A DNA stretch of 64,000 bases from Burkholderiales bacterium (GTDB lineage: Bacteria; Pseudomonadota; Gammaproteobacteria; Burkholderiales; Burkholderiaceae_C), in assembly GCA_947453625.1 (NCBI GenBank), contig CANGHK010000023.1, positions 1 to 64,000 of the forward strand. The letters run 5' to 3'. Every line of letters begins with the position of its first letter. Position 1 is the first letter of the stretch. Made by a program: the position numbers and the translations under genes. Of the stretch, positions 40,849 through 49,650 are shown in pieces. The notes beneath the pieces are model-generated. The model was not told the origin of the DNA and made no database searches. It worked only from the letters and a program-made list of their open reading frames with translations.

Positions 40849-41421
40849 ATGGGTCAGGAACCGCGGTTCCCGCCCGAACTGCTGCTGCGCGCCCAGGGCG
40901 GCGCGCTGGGCATGCGCGCGGCGATCTTCGACGTCGACGGCGTGCTGACCGACGGCAGGCTCTACATCGGCGAGCAGGGCGAGGTGTTCAAGGCCTTCCA
41001 TGTGCTGGACGGCCATGGCCTGAAGCTGCTGGCGCAGGCCGGCATCGCGACTATCGTGATCACCGGCCGAGATTCGGCGGCGGTGCGCCGGCGCATGGCC
41101 GATCTCGGCCTGGCCGACGCGCATTTCGGCATCAGCGACAAGCTGGGGCTGGCCCAGGCGCTGCTGGCCGAACGCGGCCTGGCCTGGGCCGAGGTGGCGG
41201 CGATGGGCGACGACTGGCCCGACCTGCCGCTGCTGGCGCGCGCCGGTTTTGCCTGCGCGCCCGCCAATGCCCATGCCGAGGCCAGGGCGCTGGCCCACCA
41301 TGTCACCGCGGCGCGCGGCGGCGAGGGCGCGGCGCGCGAGTTCTGCGATCTGCTGCTGATGGCATCGGGCCGCTACGCCGCGCTGCTGGCCGCGCACCAG
41401 GGCACGCTGGACGGCCGATGA
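40849..41421 (+). CDS. kdsC: 3-deoxy-D-manno-octulosonate 8-phosphate phosphatase
   Basis: A 190-residue HAD-superfamily phosphatase of KDO biosynthesis. Motif I is FDVDGVLTDG (nucleophile Asp), then DGHGLKLL, TGRDS (motif II) and MGDDWPDLPLL (motif IV). The start at 40849 (MGQEPRF) is preferred to an in-frame start at 40795, which lies within the upstream repeat. It is followed by lptC after 31 bases. Confidence 0.94.
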   Translation: MGQEPRFPPELLLRAQGGALGMRAAIFDVDGVLTDGRLYIGEQGEVFKAFHVLDGHGLKLLAQAGIATIVITGRDSAAVRRRMADLGLADAHFGISDKLGLAQALLAERGLAWAEVAAMGDDWPDLPLLARAGFACAPANAHAEARALAHHVTAARGGEGAAREFCDLLLMASGRYAALLAAHQGTLDGR

Positions 41422-41452
41422 GCCTGCTTGAACGCCGCAAGGCGCGGCCGGC

Positions 41453-42208
41453 ATGACGCCGAACCCGGCGCGCGGCCTGCACCTGCCCGACCTGCCCGAG
41501 GTCTCGGTGCTGATCGGCAGCGTGTCCGACGGCCTCGACGTGGCGCAAGGGGCCGAGCCGACCCCGCGGCCCGCGCGGGGCTACCGGCTGCGCCAGGCGC
41601 TGTCGTCCTACCTGCCGCTGCTGCTGATGGGCTTGCTGGCGGTCAGCACCGGCTGGCTGGTCAAGAACACGCCGCAGATCCCTGGGCCGATGGCGGCCGG
41701 CCCGGTGCGCCAGGACCCCGACTACACGATGACGGGGTTCTCGATCTCGCGTTTCGACCCGCAGGGCCGCGAGGTGCTGCGCATCGCCGGCGACCTGCTG
41801 CGCCACTACCCGGCCACCGACCAACTCGACATAGAGGGCGTGCGCATCCATGCGATCGCGCCGGATGGCCGGGTCACCGACGCCAGCGCGCGCCGCGCCC
41901 TGGCCAACGGCGACGGCAGCGAGGTGCAGCTGCTGGGCGGCGCGCGGGTCACCAGTCAGGTCGAGGGCGCCGACACGCTGGAGATGGAGGGCGAGTTCCT
42001 GCATGCCTTCACGCGTTTCGAACGGCTGCGCTCGCACCTGCCCGTGCGGGTGCGGCACGGCGGTGCCGAGACGCATGCCGGCGGCCTGGACTACGACCAC
42101 CTGGCGCGCCAGTTGCAGTTTCTCGGCCCGGTGCGCACCACCTTGCTGCCCGGGCGCCATGCCGGCGCCGCCAGCGCAACCCCGCCACTGAAGGAGATCC
42201 GCCGATGA
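41453..42208 (+). CDS. lptC: LPS export protein LptC
   Basis: A 251-residue bitopic protein with an unusually long cytoplasmic N-terminus of about 50 residues, one membrane helix (LSSYLPLLLMGLLAVSTGWL), then the periplasmic LptC beta-jellyroll (DYTMTGFSISRFDPQGREVLRIAGD). It belongs to the LptBFGC transporter that passes LPS to LptA. In many Burkholderiales lptA and lptB follow directly; here an SDR gene follows instead. Its stop overlaps the SDR ATG by 4 bases. Confidence 0.9.
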   Translation: MTPNPARGLHLPDLPEVSVLIGSVSDGLDVAQGAEPTPRPARGYRLRQALSSYLPLLLMGLLAVSTGWLVKNTPQIPGPMAAGPVRQDPDYTMTGFSISRFDPQGREVLRIAGDLLRHYPATDQLDIEGVRIHAIAPDGRVTDASARRALANGDGSEVQLLGGARVTSQVEGADTLEMEGEFLHAFTRFERLRSHLPVRVRHGGAETHAGGLDYDHLARQLQFLGPVRTTLLPGRHAGAASATPPLKEIRR

Positions 42209-42984
42209 CGCCGTCGCCCCTGGTCCTGATCACCGGCGCCTCCAGCGGCATAGGCCAGGCGCTGGCGCTGCGCTGCTGCCAGGCCGGCTGGCGGCTGGCG
42301 CTGGTGGCGCGCAACGCCGACGCGTTGCGGCTCTGGGCCACCGCCCAGGGTCTGGCCGACGACCGCGTGGCGGTATACGCCGCCGACGTACGCGATGTGG
42401 CCTCGATCACCGCGGCCGGCAGGGCCTGCATCGCCAACCAGGGACTGCCCGACGTGGTGATTGCCAACGCCGGCATCAGCGTGGGCATGGACAGCGCCGA
42501 CGCCGCCGACCTGGAGGTGATGCGCGCCACCTTCGAGACCAACAACATCGGCATGGCGGCCACCTTCCAGCCTTTCGTGGCGGCGATGTGCCAGCGCGGC
42601 AGCGGCGCCCTGGTGGGCATCGCCAGCGTGGCCGGCATCCGCGGCCTGCCCGGCCACGCCGCCTACTGCGCCAGCAAGGCCGCGGTGATCACCTACTGCG
42701 AGAGCCTGCGCGGCGAGTGCCGGCCCTTCGGCGTCAAGGTGGTGACGATCGCGCCGGGCTACATCGACACCCCGCTGACCCGGCGCAACCCTTACCGCAT
42801 GCCGTTCCTGATGCGTGCCGAGGACTTTGCCGAGCGCGCCTTGCGCAGCATAGCGGCCGGCGACCGCTTTCGCGTCATCCCCTGGCAGATGGGCGTGGTG
42901 GCGGGCTTGATGCGGGTCTTGCCGGGCAGCTTGTTCGACCGCCTGTTTGCCGGCCGACCACGCAAGCGGCGCCAGCACGAGTAG
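42205..42984 (+). CDS. Short-chain dehydrogenase/reductase
   Basis: A 259-residue SDR. The nucleotide-binding GASSGIGQA is at the N-terminus, NAGIS follows, and catalytic Ser-Tyr-Lys appear as GIASVAGIRGLPGHAAYCASKAA. A good ribosome-binding site (AAGGAG) precedes the ATG at 42205. It is coupled to lptC and ends before a strong terminator, so it is the last gene of the kds-lpt block. The substrate is not evident; SDR genes in LPS loci may act on lipids or sugars. Confidence 0.9.
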   Translation: MTPSPLVLITGASSGIGQALALRCCQAGWRLALVARNADALRLWATAQGLADDRVAVYAADVRDVASITAAGRACIANQGLPDVVIANAGISVGMDSADAADLEVMRATFETNNIGMAATFQPFVAAMCQRGSGALVGIASVAGIRGLPGHAAYCASKAAVITYCESLRGECRPFGVKVVTIAPGYIDTPLTRRNPYRMPFLMRAEDFAERALRSIAAGDRFRVIPWQMGVVAGLMRVLPGSLFDRLFAGRPRKRRQHE

Positions 42985-43025
42985 GGCGCGATTGGGGCGG
43001 GATTGGGCCGCTCTCGACGTCCCAT

Positions 43026-43052
43026 AAAAAAGGCGCCTTGCGGCGCCTTTTT
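43026..43052. terminator. Bidirectional intrinsic terminator
   Basis: A run of A, GGCGCC, loop TTGC, GGCGCC, then a run of five T. It is symmetric and works in both directions. It sits between the convergent SDR gene (stop 42984) and the RNA-binding protein gene (stop 43074). Confidence 0.9.
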
Positions 43053-43073
43053 GCTGATCAGACCTGGGGACTA

Positions 43074-43649
43074 TCAATAACCCTGGCTGCCACCGCCGTA
43101 GCCGCCACCACCGCTGCTGCCGCCACCGCGCGGGCCGCCACGGCCGGTACCGTAGGGGCTGCGGCCACCGCCGCCACCGCCTGCACCACCACCGCCGCCG
43201 GCACCACCGCCGTAGCCGCCGCCGCCACTGCGGCCACCGCCGCCGCCGCCGTAGCCGCCACCGCCACCGCCGGTACCGCCACCACCTCCGTAGCCCCCGC
43301 CGCCGGAACCGCCACCGTAGCCACCGCCGCCACCGCTGCGGCCACCGCCACCGCCGCCGTAACCGCCACCACCATAGCCACCACCGCCGGCCGGACGCTC
43401 TTCGCGCGGACGGGCTTCGTTGACGACGATAGCCCGGCCTTCGAGGGGCTGACCATTCATGCCGTTCATCGCGGCCTGCGCTTCGGCGTCAGACGCCATC
43501 TCGACGAAACCGAAGCCCTTGGAACGGCCGGTTTCGCGGTCCATCATCACCTTCGCAGACGTCACGGTACCGAATTGGCCGAACGATTGCTGCAGGGATT
43601 CATCACGCACCGAGTACGCGAGGTTGCCGACGTAAAGCTTGTTTCCCAT
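43074..43649 (-). CDS. Glycine-rich RRM RNA-binding protein
   Basis: A 191-residue protein. Residues 1-85 are one RRM domain with RNP2 (LYVGNL) and RNP1 (KGFGFVEM). The rest is a low-complexity tail built from GGYGGGG-type repeats with interspersed RS and SPYG segments. Such proteins bind RNA and are often cold-induced in cyanobacteria and proteobacteria; the tail may drive self-association. The ribosome-binding site AAGGAG lies 9 bases before the ATG on the minus strand. Confidence 0.92.
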   Translation of the reverse strand: MGNKLYVGNLAYSVRDESLQQSFGQFGTVTSAKVMMDRETGRSKGFGFVEMASDAEAQAAMNGMNGQPLEGRAIVVNEARPREERPAGGGGYGGGGYGGGGGGRSGGGGGYGGGSGGGGYGGGGGTGGGGGGYGGGGGGRSGGGGYGGGAGGGGGAGGGGGGRSPYGTGRGGPRGGGSSGGGGYGGGSQGY

Positions 43650-44122
43650 GGCGGGAAGCTCCTTCTCAATAAAAGTAATCCATGTGGAGCTTCAACCCAG
43701 CGTGAAACACTCAAGCTACAGGCGCCGTCTCCAGACACGGGCCGGGAGCATCTTCGCCCCGCGAGAACATTATGGTGGCAAATCGCGTACCACCACCAGT
43801 CTGTCCGGACCGGGTTAAACCCGCAAGTATCATGAGTGTTGTCATGCGGGTACAAACAGTCGGCCGATGGACCCTGAGCGCGCTCAATTCCTTGCCTCCA
43901 GGCATCGAATCGATGCGAAATTCACTGGTTTTTGCCCGGATGCTGGGTTTGCCCCGTTCGCGCCCGCGACTGGCGCTGGCGCAGGCGCGCTGACCCTCGA
44001 TGTGGGGGATCGATGCCTGGTGGGCCACCGCGGCCTCCCGGGTGTTGTTTTATGGCAGCAATGCCCCCCCCGCTGGACCAAGCCGAGTCCGGCAGCCGAT
44101 TCGACCCTGACCCGAGCGCCCG
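43650..44122. other. Spacer between the RRM gene and marC
   Basis: About 470 bases without a supported gene. The right half shows only shadow frames. The left 150-200 bases probably form a long 5' leader for the RRM gene, which is usual for cold-responsive RNA-binding proteins; a CATAAT motif at about 43768-43773 on the minus strand is a possible -10 element. No riboswitch was recognised. Confidence 0.35.
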
Positions 44123-44779
44123 ATGCCCGCACCCTCGATGGACTTGTTCAAGCCGCTGATCGCCTTGCTGGCGATCGTCAACCCGGTTGGCGCGGTGCCG
44201 TTCTTCCTGGCCTTCACCCAGGGCCTGAGCCGCCAGGAGCGGCAGCGCACGCTGCGCGTGAGTTCGTTCGCGGCCTTCTGCGTCATCGCGGTCAGCGGCA
44301 TCGCCGGGCTCAGGATCATCAGTTTCTTCGGCATCTCGATCGCCTCGTTCCAGGTCGGCGGCGGCATGCTGCTGCTGATGTCGTCGCTGCACATGCTCAA
44401 TGCCCAGCCGGCCGAAAGCGGCAAGGACGACCTGGTCGAGGGTCAGACCAAGGTCGACGCCGGCGCCAGCGTGGCGGTGGTGCCACTGACGATCCCGCTG
44501 CTGACCGGCCCGGCCACCATCTCGACGATGGTGATCTACGCCGAGAAGACCCGCAGCATCTGGGAACATGCGGTGCTGGTGGGCTATGGCGTGGTGATCG
44601 GGCTGGCCACCTACGCCACCTTTGCCGCCTCGGGACGCATCGCCCGCGTGCTGGGACGCACCGGCATCAACGTGATGACCCGGCTGATGGGCCTGATACT
44701 GGCGGCGATGGCGGTGGAGTTGCTGGCCGACGGGCTGGTCAAGCTCTTCCCCATCCTCGCCAGCCCCACGCTTCGCTGA
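44123..44779 (+). CDS. MarC-family integral membrane protein
   Basis: A 218-residue protein with six predicted membrane helices. Family signatures are LLAIVNPVGAVPFFLAFTQGL and a central VPLTIPLLTGPATISTMVIYAE. The function of MarC proteins is not settled. An alternative start at 44138 (MDLFKPL) would match the usual family N-terminus better. The GMC oxidoreductase gene follows after 29 bases in the same direction. Confidence 0.88.
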   Translation: MPAPSMDLFKPLIALLAIVNPVGAVPFFLAFTQGLSRQERQRTLRVSSFAAFCVIAVSGIAGLRIISFFGISIASFQVGGGMLLLMSSLHMLNAQPAESGKDDLVEGQTKVDAGASVAVVPLTIPLLTGPATISTMVIYAEKTRSIWEHAVLVGYGVVIGLATYATFAASGRIARVLGRTGINVMTRLMGLILAAMAVELLADGLVKLFPILASPTLR

Positions 44780-44808
44780 ACGAACTTCGCTGAACGGACG
44801 CCCCGCCG

Positions 44809-46506
44809 ATGACCGCTTCCAACCCTGTCTACGACCACATCATCGTCGGCGCCGGCACCGCCGGCTGCCTGCTGGCCAACCGGCTCAGCGCCGACCCCAC
44901 CAAGCGGGTGCTGCTGATCGAGGCCGGCGGCAACGACGACTACCTGTGGGTGCATATCCCGGTGGGCTACCTGTACTGCATAGGCAACCCGCGCACCGAC
45001 TGGCTGTACTTCACCGAGCCCGACGCCGGGCTGAACGGCCGCAAACTGCGCTACCCGCGCGGCAAGGTGCTGGGCGGCTGCTCCAGCATCAACGGCATGA
45101 TCTACATGCGCGGCCAGAGCCGCGACTACGACAGTTGGGCGGCGACCACCGGCGACGCGCGTTGGCGCTGGGACGACTGCCTGGACTTCTTCAAGCAGCA
45201 CGAAGACCACTGGCGCGGCGCCGACACCCACCATGGCGCACCCGGTTTCGACCCCACTGGCGCGCGCGCCGGGGGCGAATGGCGGGTCGACAGGCAGCGC
45301 CTGTCCTGGGAGATCCTCGACGCCTTCGGCGCCGCCGCGCAAGAGGCCGGCATCCCGGCGACCGCTGATTTCAACCGCGGCAACAACGAGGGCGTGGGCT
45401 ACTTCGAGGTCAACCAGCGCGGCGGCATGCGCTGGAACACGACCAAGGCCTTTCTGCGCCCGGTGCAGCAGCGCGACAACCTGCAGGTCTGGACCGGGGC
45501 CCAGGTGACGCGGCTGATCACGGCGCGCGACGACGGCGGCCTGCGCGTGACAGGGGTAGAGGTGCGACCCGAGGGCCACGGTCACAACCGGGGCGCTCCG
45601 CTGGTGGCCCGACTGCGCGGCGATGGCCGGCCCGGCAGCGGCGAGGTGGTGATGGCGGCCGGTGCGATAGGCACGCCGCAGATCCTGCAGCTCTCGGGCA
45701 TAGGCCCGGGCGCGCTGCTGCAGCGCCACGGCATCAGCGTCCAGCACGACCTGCCGGGGGTCGGCGCAAACCTGCAAGACCACCTGCAGATCCGCGCGGT
45801 GTTCGAGGTCGAGGGCGTCAAGACCCTGAACAAGATGGCCAATTCGATCTGGGGCAAGGGCATGATCGGGCTGGAATACCTGCTGCGGCGCAGCGGGCCT
45901 ATGAGCATGGCGCCGTCGCAGCTGGGCTGCTTCACGCGCTCGGCGCCAGGTTTCGAATGGCCGAACGTCGAATTCCATGTCCAGCCGCTGTCGCTGGACG
46001 CCTTTGGCGAGCCGCTGCACCGCTTCAACGCCTTCACGGCCAGTGTCTGCAACCTCAACCCGACCTCGCGCGGCACGGTGCAGATCCGCTCACCGCGGCC
46101 CGAGGACGCGCCGGCCATCGCCGCCAACTACCTGTCGACCGAGGCCGACCGCCAGGTGGCGGCCGACTCGCTGCGGCTGACGCGGCGCATTGCGGCCCAG
46201 CCGGCGCTGGCCAAATACCGGCCGCGCGAGGTCAAGCCAGGGGTCCAGTTCCAGAGCGACGACGACCTGGCCAGGCTGGCCGGCGACATCGGCACCACCA
46301 TCTTCCACCCGGTGGGCACCTGCCGCATGGGCCGCACCGACGATCCGGCGGCGGTGGTCGACAGCGAGTTGCGGGTGCGCGGCGTGGCCGGGCTGCGCAT
46401 CGCCGATGCCAGCGTGATGCCCACCATCACCAGCGGCAACACCAACTCGCCCACGCTGATGATCGCCGAGCGGGCGGCGCATTGGCTGCGCCAGTCCAGC
46501 GGCTGA
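44809..46506 (+). CDS. GMC-family FAD-dependent oxidoreductase (choline/alcohol dehydrogenase-like)
   Basis: A 565-residue flavoenzyme. The FAD-binding segment [16 protein letters not shown] is at the N-terminus, followed by [15 protein letters not shown], the second GMC signature [18 protein letters not shown], and the C-terminal catalytic His region [10 protein letters not shown] with [16 protein letters not shown]. It oxidises an alcohol to an aldehyde with electrons passed to a quinone or oxygen; the substrate could be choline, an alkanol or another polyol. It is probably cotranscribed with the MarC gene. Confidence 0.92.
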   Translation: MTASNPVYDHIIVGAGTAGCLLANRLSADPTKRVLLIEAGGNDDYLWVHIPVGYLYCIGNPRTDWLYFTEPDAGLNGRKLRYPRGKVLGGCSSINGMIYMRGQSRDYDSWAATTGDARWRWDDCLDFFKQHEDHWRGADTHHGAPGFDPTGARAGGEWRVDRQRLSWEILDAFGAAAQEAGIPATADFNRGNNEGVGYFEVNQRGGMRWNTTKAFLRPVQQRDNLQVWTGAQVTRLITARDDGGLRVTGVEVRPEGHGHNRGAPLVARLRGDGRPGSGEVVMAAGAIGTPQILQLSGIGPGALLQRHGISVQHDLPGVGANLQDHLQIRAVFEVEGVKTLNKMANSIWGKGMIGLEYLLRRSGPMSMAPSQLGCFTRSAPGFEWPNVEFHVQPLSLDAFGEPLHRFNAFTASVCNLNPTSRGTVQIRSPRPEDAPAIAANYLSTEADRQVAADSLRLTRRIAAQPALAKYRPREVKPGVQFQSDDDLARLAGDIGTTIFHPVGTCRMGRTDDPAAVVDSELRVRGVAGLRIADASVMPTITSGNTNSPTLMIAERAAHWLRQSSG

Positions 46507-46583
46507 CGCCCGCGGCGGCGGCATGCCACCGGAGCCCGACTGTGGCGGCCGGGCCGAAACGGCGGGTTATCCCGGGATGACGC

Positions 46584-46598
46584 TGGCACGGGAGCTGC
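46584..46598 (+). promoter_or_regulatory. Predicted sigma-54 promoter
   Basis: TGGCACG, GGAG, CTGC: GG at 46585-46586 and GC at 46597-46598 with exactly 10 bases between, as required for sigma-54. It differs from the consensus TGGCACG-N4-TTGC by one base. Transcription would start near 46610, heading into an intergenic stretch that ends in a strong terminator. Confidence 0.6.
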
Positions 46599-46609
46599 CT
46601 AAAGTCCGC

Positions 46610-46780
46610 CCACTCGGCCAGTGCGCGTCGGTGGGTCAGACCGCACAAGCCTGGGGGACTGAGGAGACAGAGACAAACCAGAAGATGCGGGCGACTGACC
46701 GGGCGCAAGAAAAAGACAAAGCGCCCACAGGCCAGCTCCCACCCTGGGCGCCAGGCTTCACGGCCTGGCGCCTTTTTTTT
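46610..46780 (+). ncRNA. Candidate sigma-54-dependent small RNA
   Basis: A roughly 170-base stretch lies between the predicted sigma-54 promoter and a perfect 10-bp-stem terminator, with no supported gene. It contains a purine-rich unpaired-looking segment (GAGGAGACAGAGAC). The start is inferred from the promoter spacing and the end from the terminator T-run. It could instead be an attenuated leader of the HDOD gene that begins at 46919. No known RNA family was recognised. Confidence 0.45.
46747..46780 (+). terminator. Strong intrinsic terminator
   Basis: GGCGCCAGGC, loop TTCACG, GCCTGGCGCC, followed by eight T. The 10-bp stem is perfect. It ends the candidate small RNA and lies 138 bases before the HDOD gene. 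Confidence 0.92.
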
Positions 46781-46918
46781 CTGGTTTTTCGCCTCGCCCG
46801 GCCGGCGCTGAACAACGCCGCTTTAGACCGTCGGATCGGCGCTTGTCGCCGGGCTCGCGCAGGCTAGGCTGGGCGCTTGTCGAACTCCACGGGCCGCGCT
46901 CAGGCCGCCCTGACCACC

Positions 46919-47761
46919 ATGTCCGTCGACCCGCAACTGCGCACGCTGGAGATCGACATCCCGACCCAGCCCGACGCGCTGGTCAAGTTGTCGCTGCTGC
47001 TGGCCGAAGACCCGGTCAACCAGCAGGCCGTCGGCGTCCTGGTGGAATCGGACATGGCGCTGGCGGCGGCGGTGATGATGGCAGTGAACTCATCGCTCTA
47101 CGGTCTGGCCGGCCGGGTCCGGAGCGTTCAGCAGGCGATCACCTACCTGGGCACGCGCGAGGTCTCGGCGATCACCTTCGAGATGGGGCTGCGGGCGGCG
47201 TTTCCGCCGGCGACCGAACTGGACGCCCTCTGGCGACGCGCCGCGCGCCGCGGCCTGCTGATGGGCCGGCTGGCCCAGTCGCTGGGCCTGGACGCCTGGG
47301 CCGCGCACTCGGCCGGCTTGTTCGAGGAATGCGGCAAGGCGGTGCTGTTCCGCCACGCGTCCGACCATTACCGCGCGATGCTGCGGGCCACGAGCAAGGA
47401 CGACGAACTGTGCCAGCTGGAGCGCACCGGTTTTGGCGTCAGCCACGATGCGCTGGGCGCGGCATTGTGCGACAGCTGGGGGCTGGGCCCGGTGGCCGTG
47501 GCCAGCGTGCGCCACCATGTCGCGGCCCAGTGCCTGAGCGAACTGCCAGTGCCGTCGGCGCGGCGCGGCGTGCTGGCCTTGTCGGTGATGGCCGCAGCAG
47601 CCCAGCGCGAACCGGCCACGCTGGACGGGGTCGTGGCCCAGGTTGCGCCGCTGGCGGACCTGGACCCCGCGCTGGCGCTGCACGCGCTGCGCCGGCTGAT
47701 GGCGCAGCTCGGCGCGATGTCGGGCCGGCTTGCGCCAACGCAATTTGGCGGCCCACCCTAA
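46919..47761 (+). CDS. HDOD domain signalling protein
   Basis: A 280-residue protein made mainly of one HDOD domain (residues about 15-215), with the typical VNSSLYGLAGRVRSVQQAITYLG and GLFEECGKAVLFRH segments. HDOD proteins are signalling or regulatory proteins related to HD phosphohydrolases but without the metal-binding HD dyad. The start at 46919 (MSVDPQLR) is taken as the natural one; a TTG at 46877 is possible. A long-chain acyl-CoA ligase gene follows after 81 bases. Confidence 0.85.
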   Translation: MSVDPQLRTLEIDIPTQPDALVKLSLLLAEDPVNQQAVGVLVESDMALAAAVMMAVNSSLYGLAGRVRSVQQAITYLGTREVSAITFEMGLRAAFPPATELDALWRRAARRGLLMGRLAQSLGLDAWAAHSAGLFEECGKAVLFRHASDHYRAMLRATSKDDELCQLERTGFGVSHDALGAALCDSWGLGPVAVASVRHHVAAQCLSELPVPSARRGVLALSVMAAAAQREPATLDGVVAQVAPLADLDPALALHALRRLMAQLGAMSGRLAPTQFGGPP

Positions 47762-47842
47762 GCTCGAAACCCCGCTGGGCAGCCCATCAGCACGGCGCTA
47801 CGCTGGCAGACAGTGCCGTCACTGCCGAGAAAGGGATGCATC

Positions 47843-49549
47843 ATGCGCCACACCCCAGTCGATCCCGCCAAGCTCGCGCTGCAGCGCCTCTACCACTGGG
47901 AGCAGGCGGCGCCGTCGCGCGTCGTGCTGACCCAGCCCATGGGAGGCGGGGCGGTCTCCACCTTCACCTGGTCCCAGGTGCTCGACGGCACGCGCAGGAT
48001 GGCCACGCACCTGAAGTCGCAAGGGCTGCAGCCCGGCGAACGGGTGGCGTTGATCTCGAAGAACACCGCCTGGTGGCTGATGGCCGACTTCGCGATCTGG
48101 ATGGCCGGCGGCGTGTCGGTGCCGCTCTACCCGACGCTGGCGGCCGAGACCATACGCCAGATCCTGGCGCACAGCGAAGCGCGCTGGCTGTTGATCGGCA
48201 AGCTCGATGGCTGGGACGGCATGCGCGCGGGTGTGCCGGCCGGGCTGCCCTGCATCCGCCTGCCGCTGGCACCGCCGATGTCGACCATGCCGGCAGGCAC
48301 AGAAGAATGGGACGCGATCATCGCGCGCAGCCCGCCGCTGCAGGGCAATCCGGTGCGCGACGGCGACGAGCTTTCCACCATCATGTACACCTCGGGCACG
48401 ACCGGCGCGCCCAAGGGCGTGATGCACAGTTTCGCCACCTTCGCCTGGTCGACCGAGGCCGGCCTGAAGCGGGTGGCCAAGATCGACGAGAACGCCCGCA
48501 TGCTGAGTTATCTGCCGCTGTCGCATGTGGCCGAGCGCACGCTGGTCGAGCATGGCCTGCTGGCCACCGGCATGCAGATCTTCTTCGCTGACAGCCTGGA
48601 GACCTTCGCGCAAGACCTGCAGCGCGCGCGGCCGACGGCGTTCTTCTCGGTGCCGCGGCTGTGGGTCAAGTTCCAGCAGGGCGTGAACGCCAAGATGCCA
48701 CCCGCCAAGCTCGACCGGCTGCTCAAGATCCCTATCATCAACCGCATCATCCGCAAGAAGATCCTGGGCGCGCTGGGGCTGGACCAGTGCAGCTTCGCCG
48801 CTGGCGGCGCCGCGCCGATGCCGCCGCAACTGCTGAACTGGTATGCCAGGATCGGCCTGCCCATCGTCGAGGTCTACGGCATGACCGAGAACTGCGGCGT
48901 CTCGCACGCCACGCTGCCGGGCGTTCAGCGCCCGGGCACGGTGGGCCCGACCTACGAAGGCGTGCAATGCAAGATCGACCCGGCCAACGGCGAGATCCTG
49001 GTCAAGAGCGACGGCCTGATGCTGGGCTATTACAAAGAGCCCGAGCTGACGCGCCAGGCGATCACGCCCGACGACTGGCTGCACACCGGCGACAAGGGCG
49101 CGATCGACGCCGAGGGCAACCTCAAGATCACCGGCCGGGTCAAGGACTTGTTCAAGACCAGCAAGGGCAAGTATGTCGCGCCCGCGCCCATCGAGGACAA
49201 GCTGGTGATGCACCGCGCCGTCGAGGCCTGCTGCGTCACCGGCGCCAACCTGGGTCAGCCTCTGGCGGTGGTGATGCTCAACGCCGACGCCATCGCCTCG
49301 AGCCGCAACCCCGCCGGGCGCGACGCGCTCAAGGCCTCGCTGGCTGCGCACCTGAAATCGATCAACGCCACGCTGGACCCGCATGAGCAACTCGACAGCC
49401 TGATCGTCGTCACCGATCCCTGGACGGTGGACAACGGCTTCATCACGCCGACCTTCAAGGTCAAGCGCAACCGGGTCGAGGAGATCTATAGCGCGCGCTA
49501 CGAGGCCTGGGCCCGGTCTCGCCAGATGGTGATCTGGGCCGATCGCTGA
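47843..49549 (+). CDS. Long-chain-fatty-acid--CoA ligase-like AMP-binding protein
   Basis: A 568-residue adenylate-forming enzyme. The P-loop-like motif is YTSGTTGAPKGVMHSF, then SYLPLSHVAER, VYGMTENCGVS, and the hinge WLHTGDKG with KDLFKTSKGKYVAPAPIE. The order and length match bacterial/eukaryotic long-chain acyl-CoA synthetases (FadD15/ACSL type). It activates fatty acids as CoA thioesters at the cytoplasmic face of the membrane. The ATG at 47843 has a GAGAAAGGGA ribosome-binding site. Confidence 0.9.
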   Translation: MRHTPVDPAKLALQRLYHWEQAAPSRVVLTQPMGGGAVSTFTWSQVLDGTRRMATHLKSQGLQPGERVALISKNTAWWLMADFAIWMAGGVSVPLYPTLAAETIRQILAHSEARWLLIGKLDGWDGMRAGVPAGLPCIRLPLAPPMSTMPAGTEEWDAIIARSPPLQGNPVRDGDELSTIMYTSGTTGAPKGVMHSFATFAWSTEAGLKRVAKIDENARMLSYLPLSHVAERTLVEHGLLATGMQIFFADSLETFAQDLQRARPTAFFSVPRLWVKFQQGVNAKMPPAKLDRLLKIPIINRIIRKKILGALGLDQCSFAAGGAAPMPPQLLNWYARIGLPIVEVYGMTENCGVSHATLPGVQRPGTVGPTYEGVQCKIDPANGEILVKSDGLMLGYYKEPELTRQAITPDDWLHTGDKGAIDAEGNLKITGRVKDLFKTSKGKYVAPAPIEDKLVMHRAVEACCVTGANLGQPLAVVMLNADAIASSRNPAGRDALKASLAAHLKSINATLDPHEQLDSLIVVTDPWTVDNGFITPTFKVKRNRVEEIYSARYEAWARSRQMVIWADR

Positions 49550-49650
49550 GTGCGCGCGGCCGCCAGGACCTGCGTGCTGGCGGCCGGCTCACGAAGGCTC
49601 TGCCCGCATGCTTGCAGGCAAGCTCTTGAGCCGGGGCCGCTTGCCGGCCT

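Noticed and set aside
43080-43390. Regular repeats resembling a CRISPR or satellite array
   Set aside because: Period follows codons of the glycine-rich tail (GGN/TAY); there are no spacers of constant length and no cas genes.
46681-46860. Possible short ORF from ATG at 46685 behind GAGGAGA
   Set aside because: The frame runs through the terminator stem and T-run, which is implausible for a coding gene.
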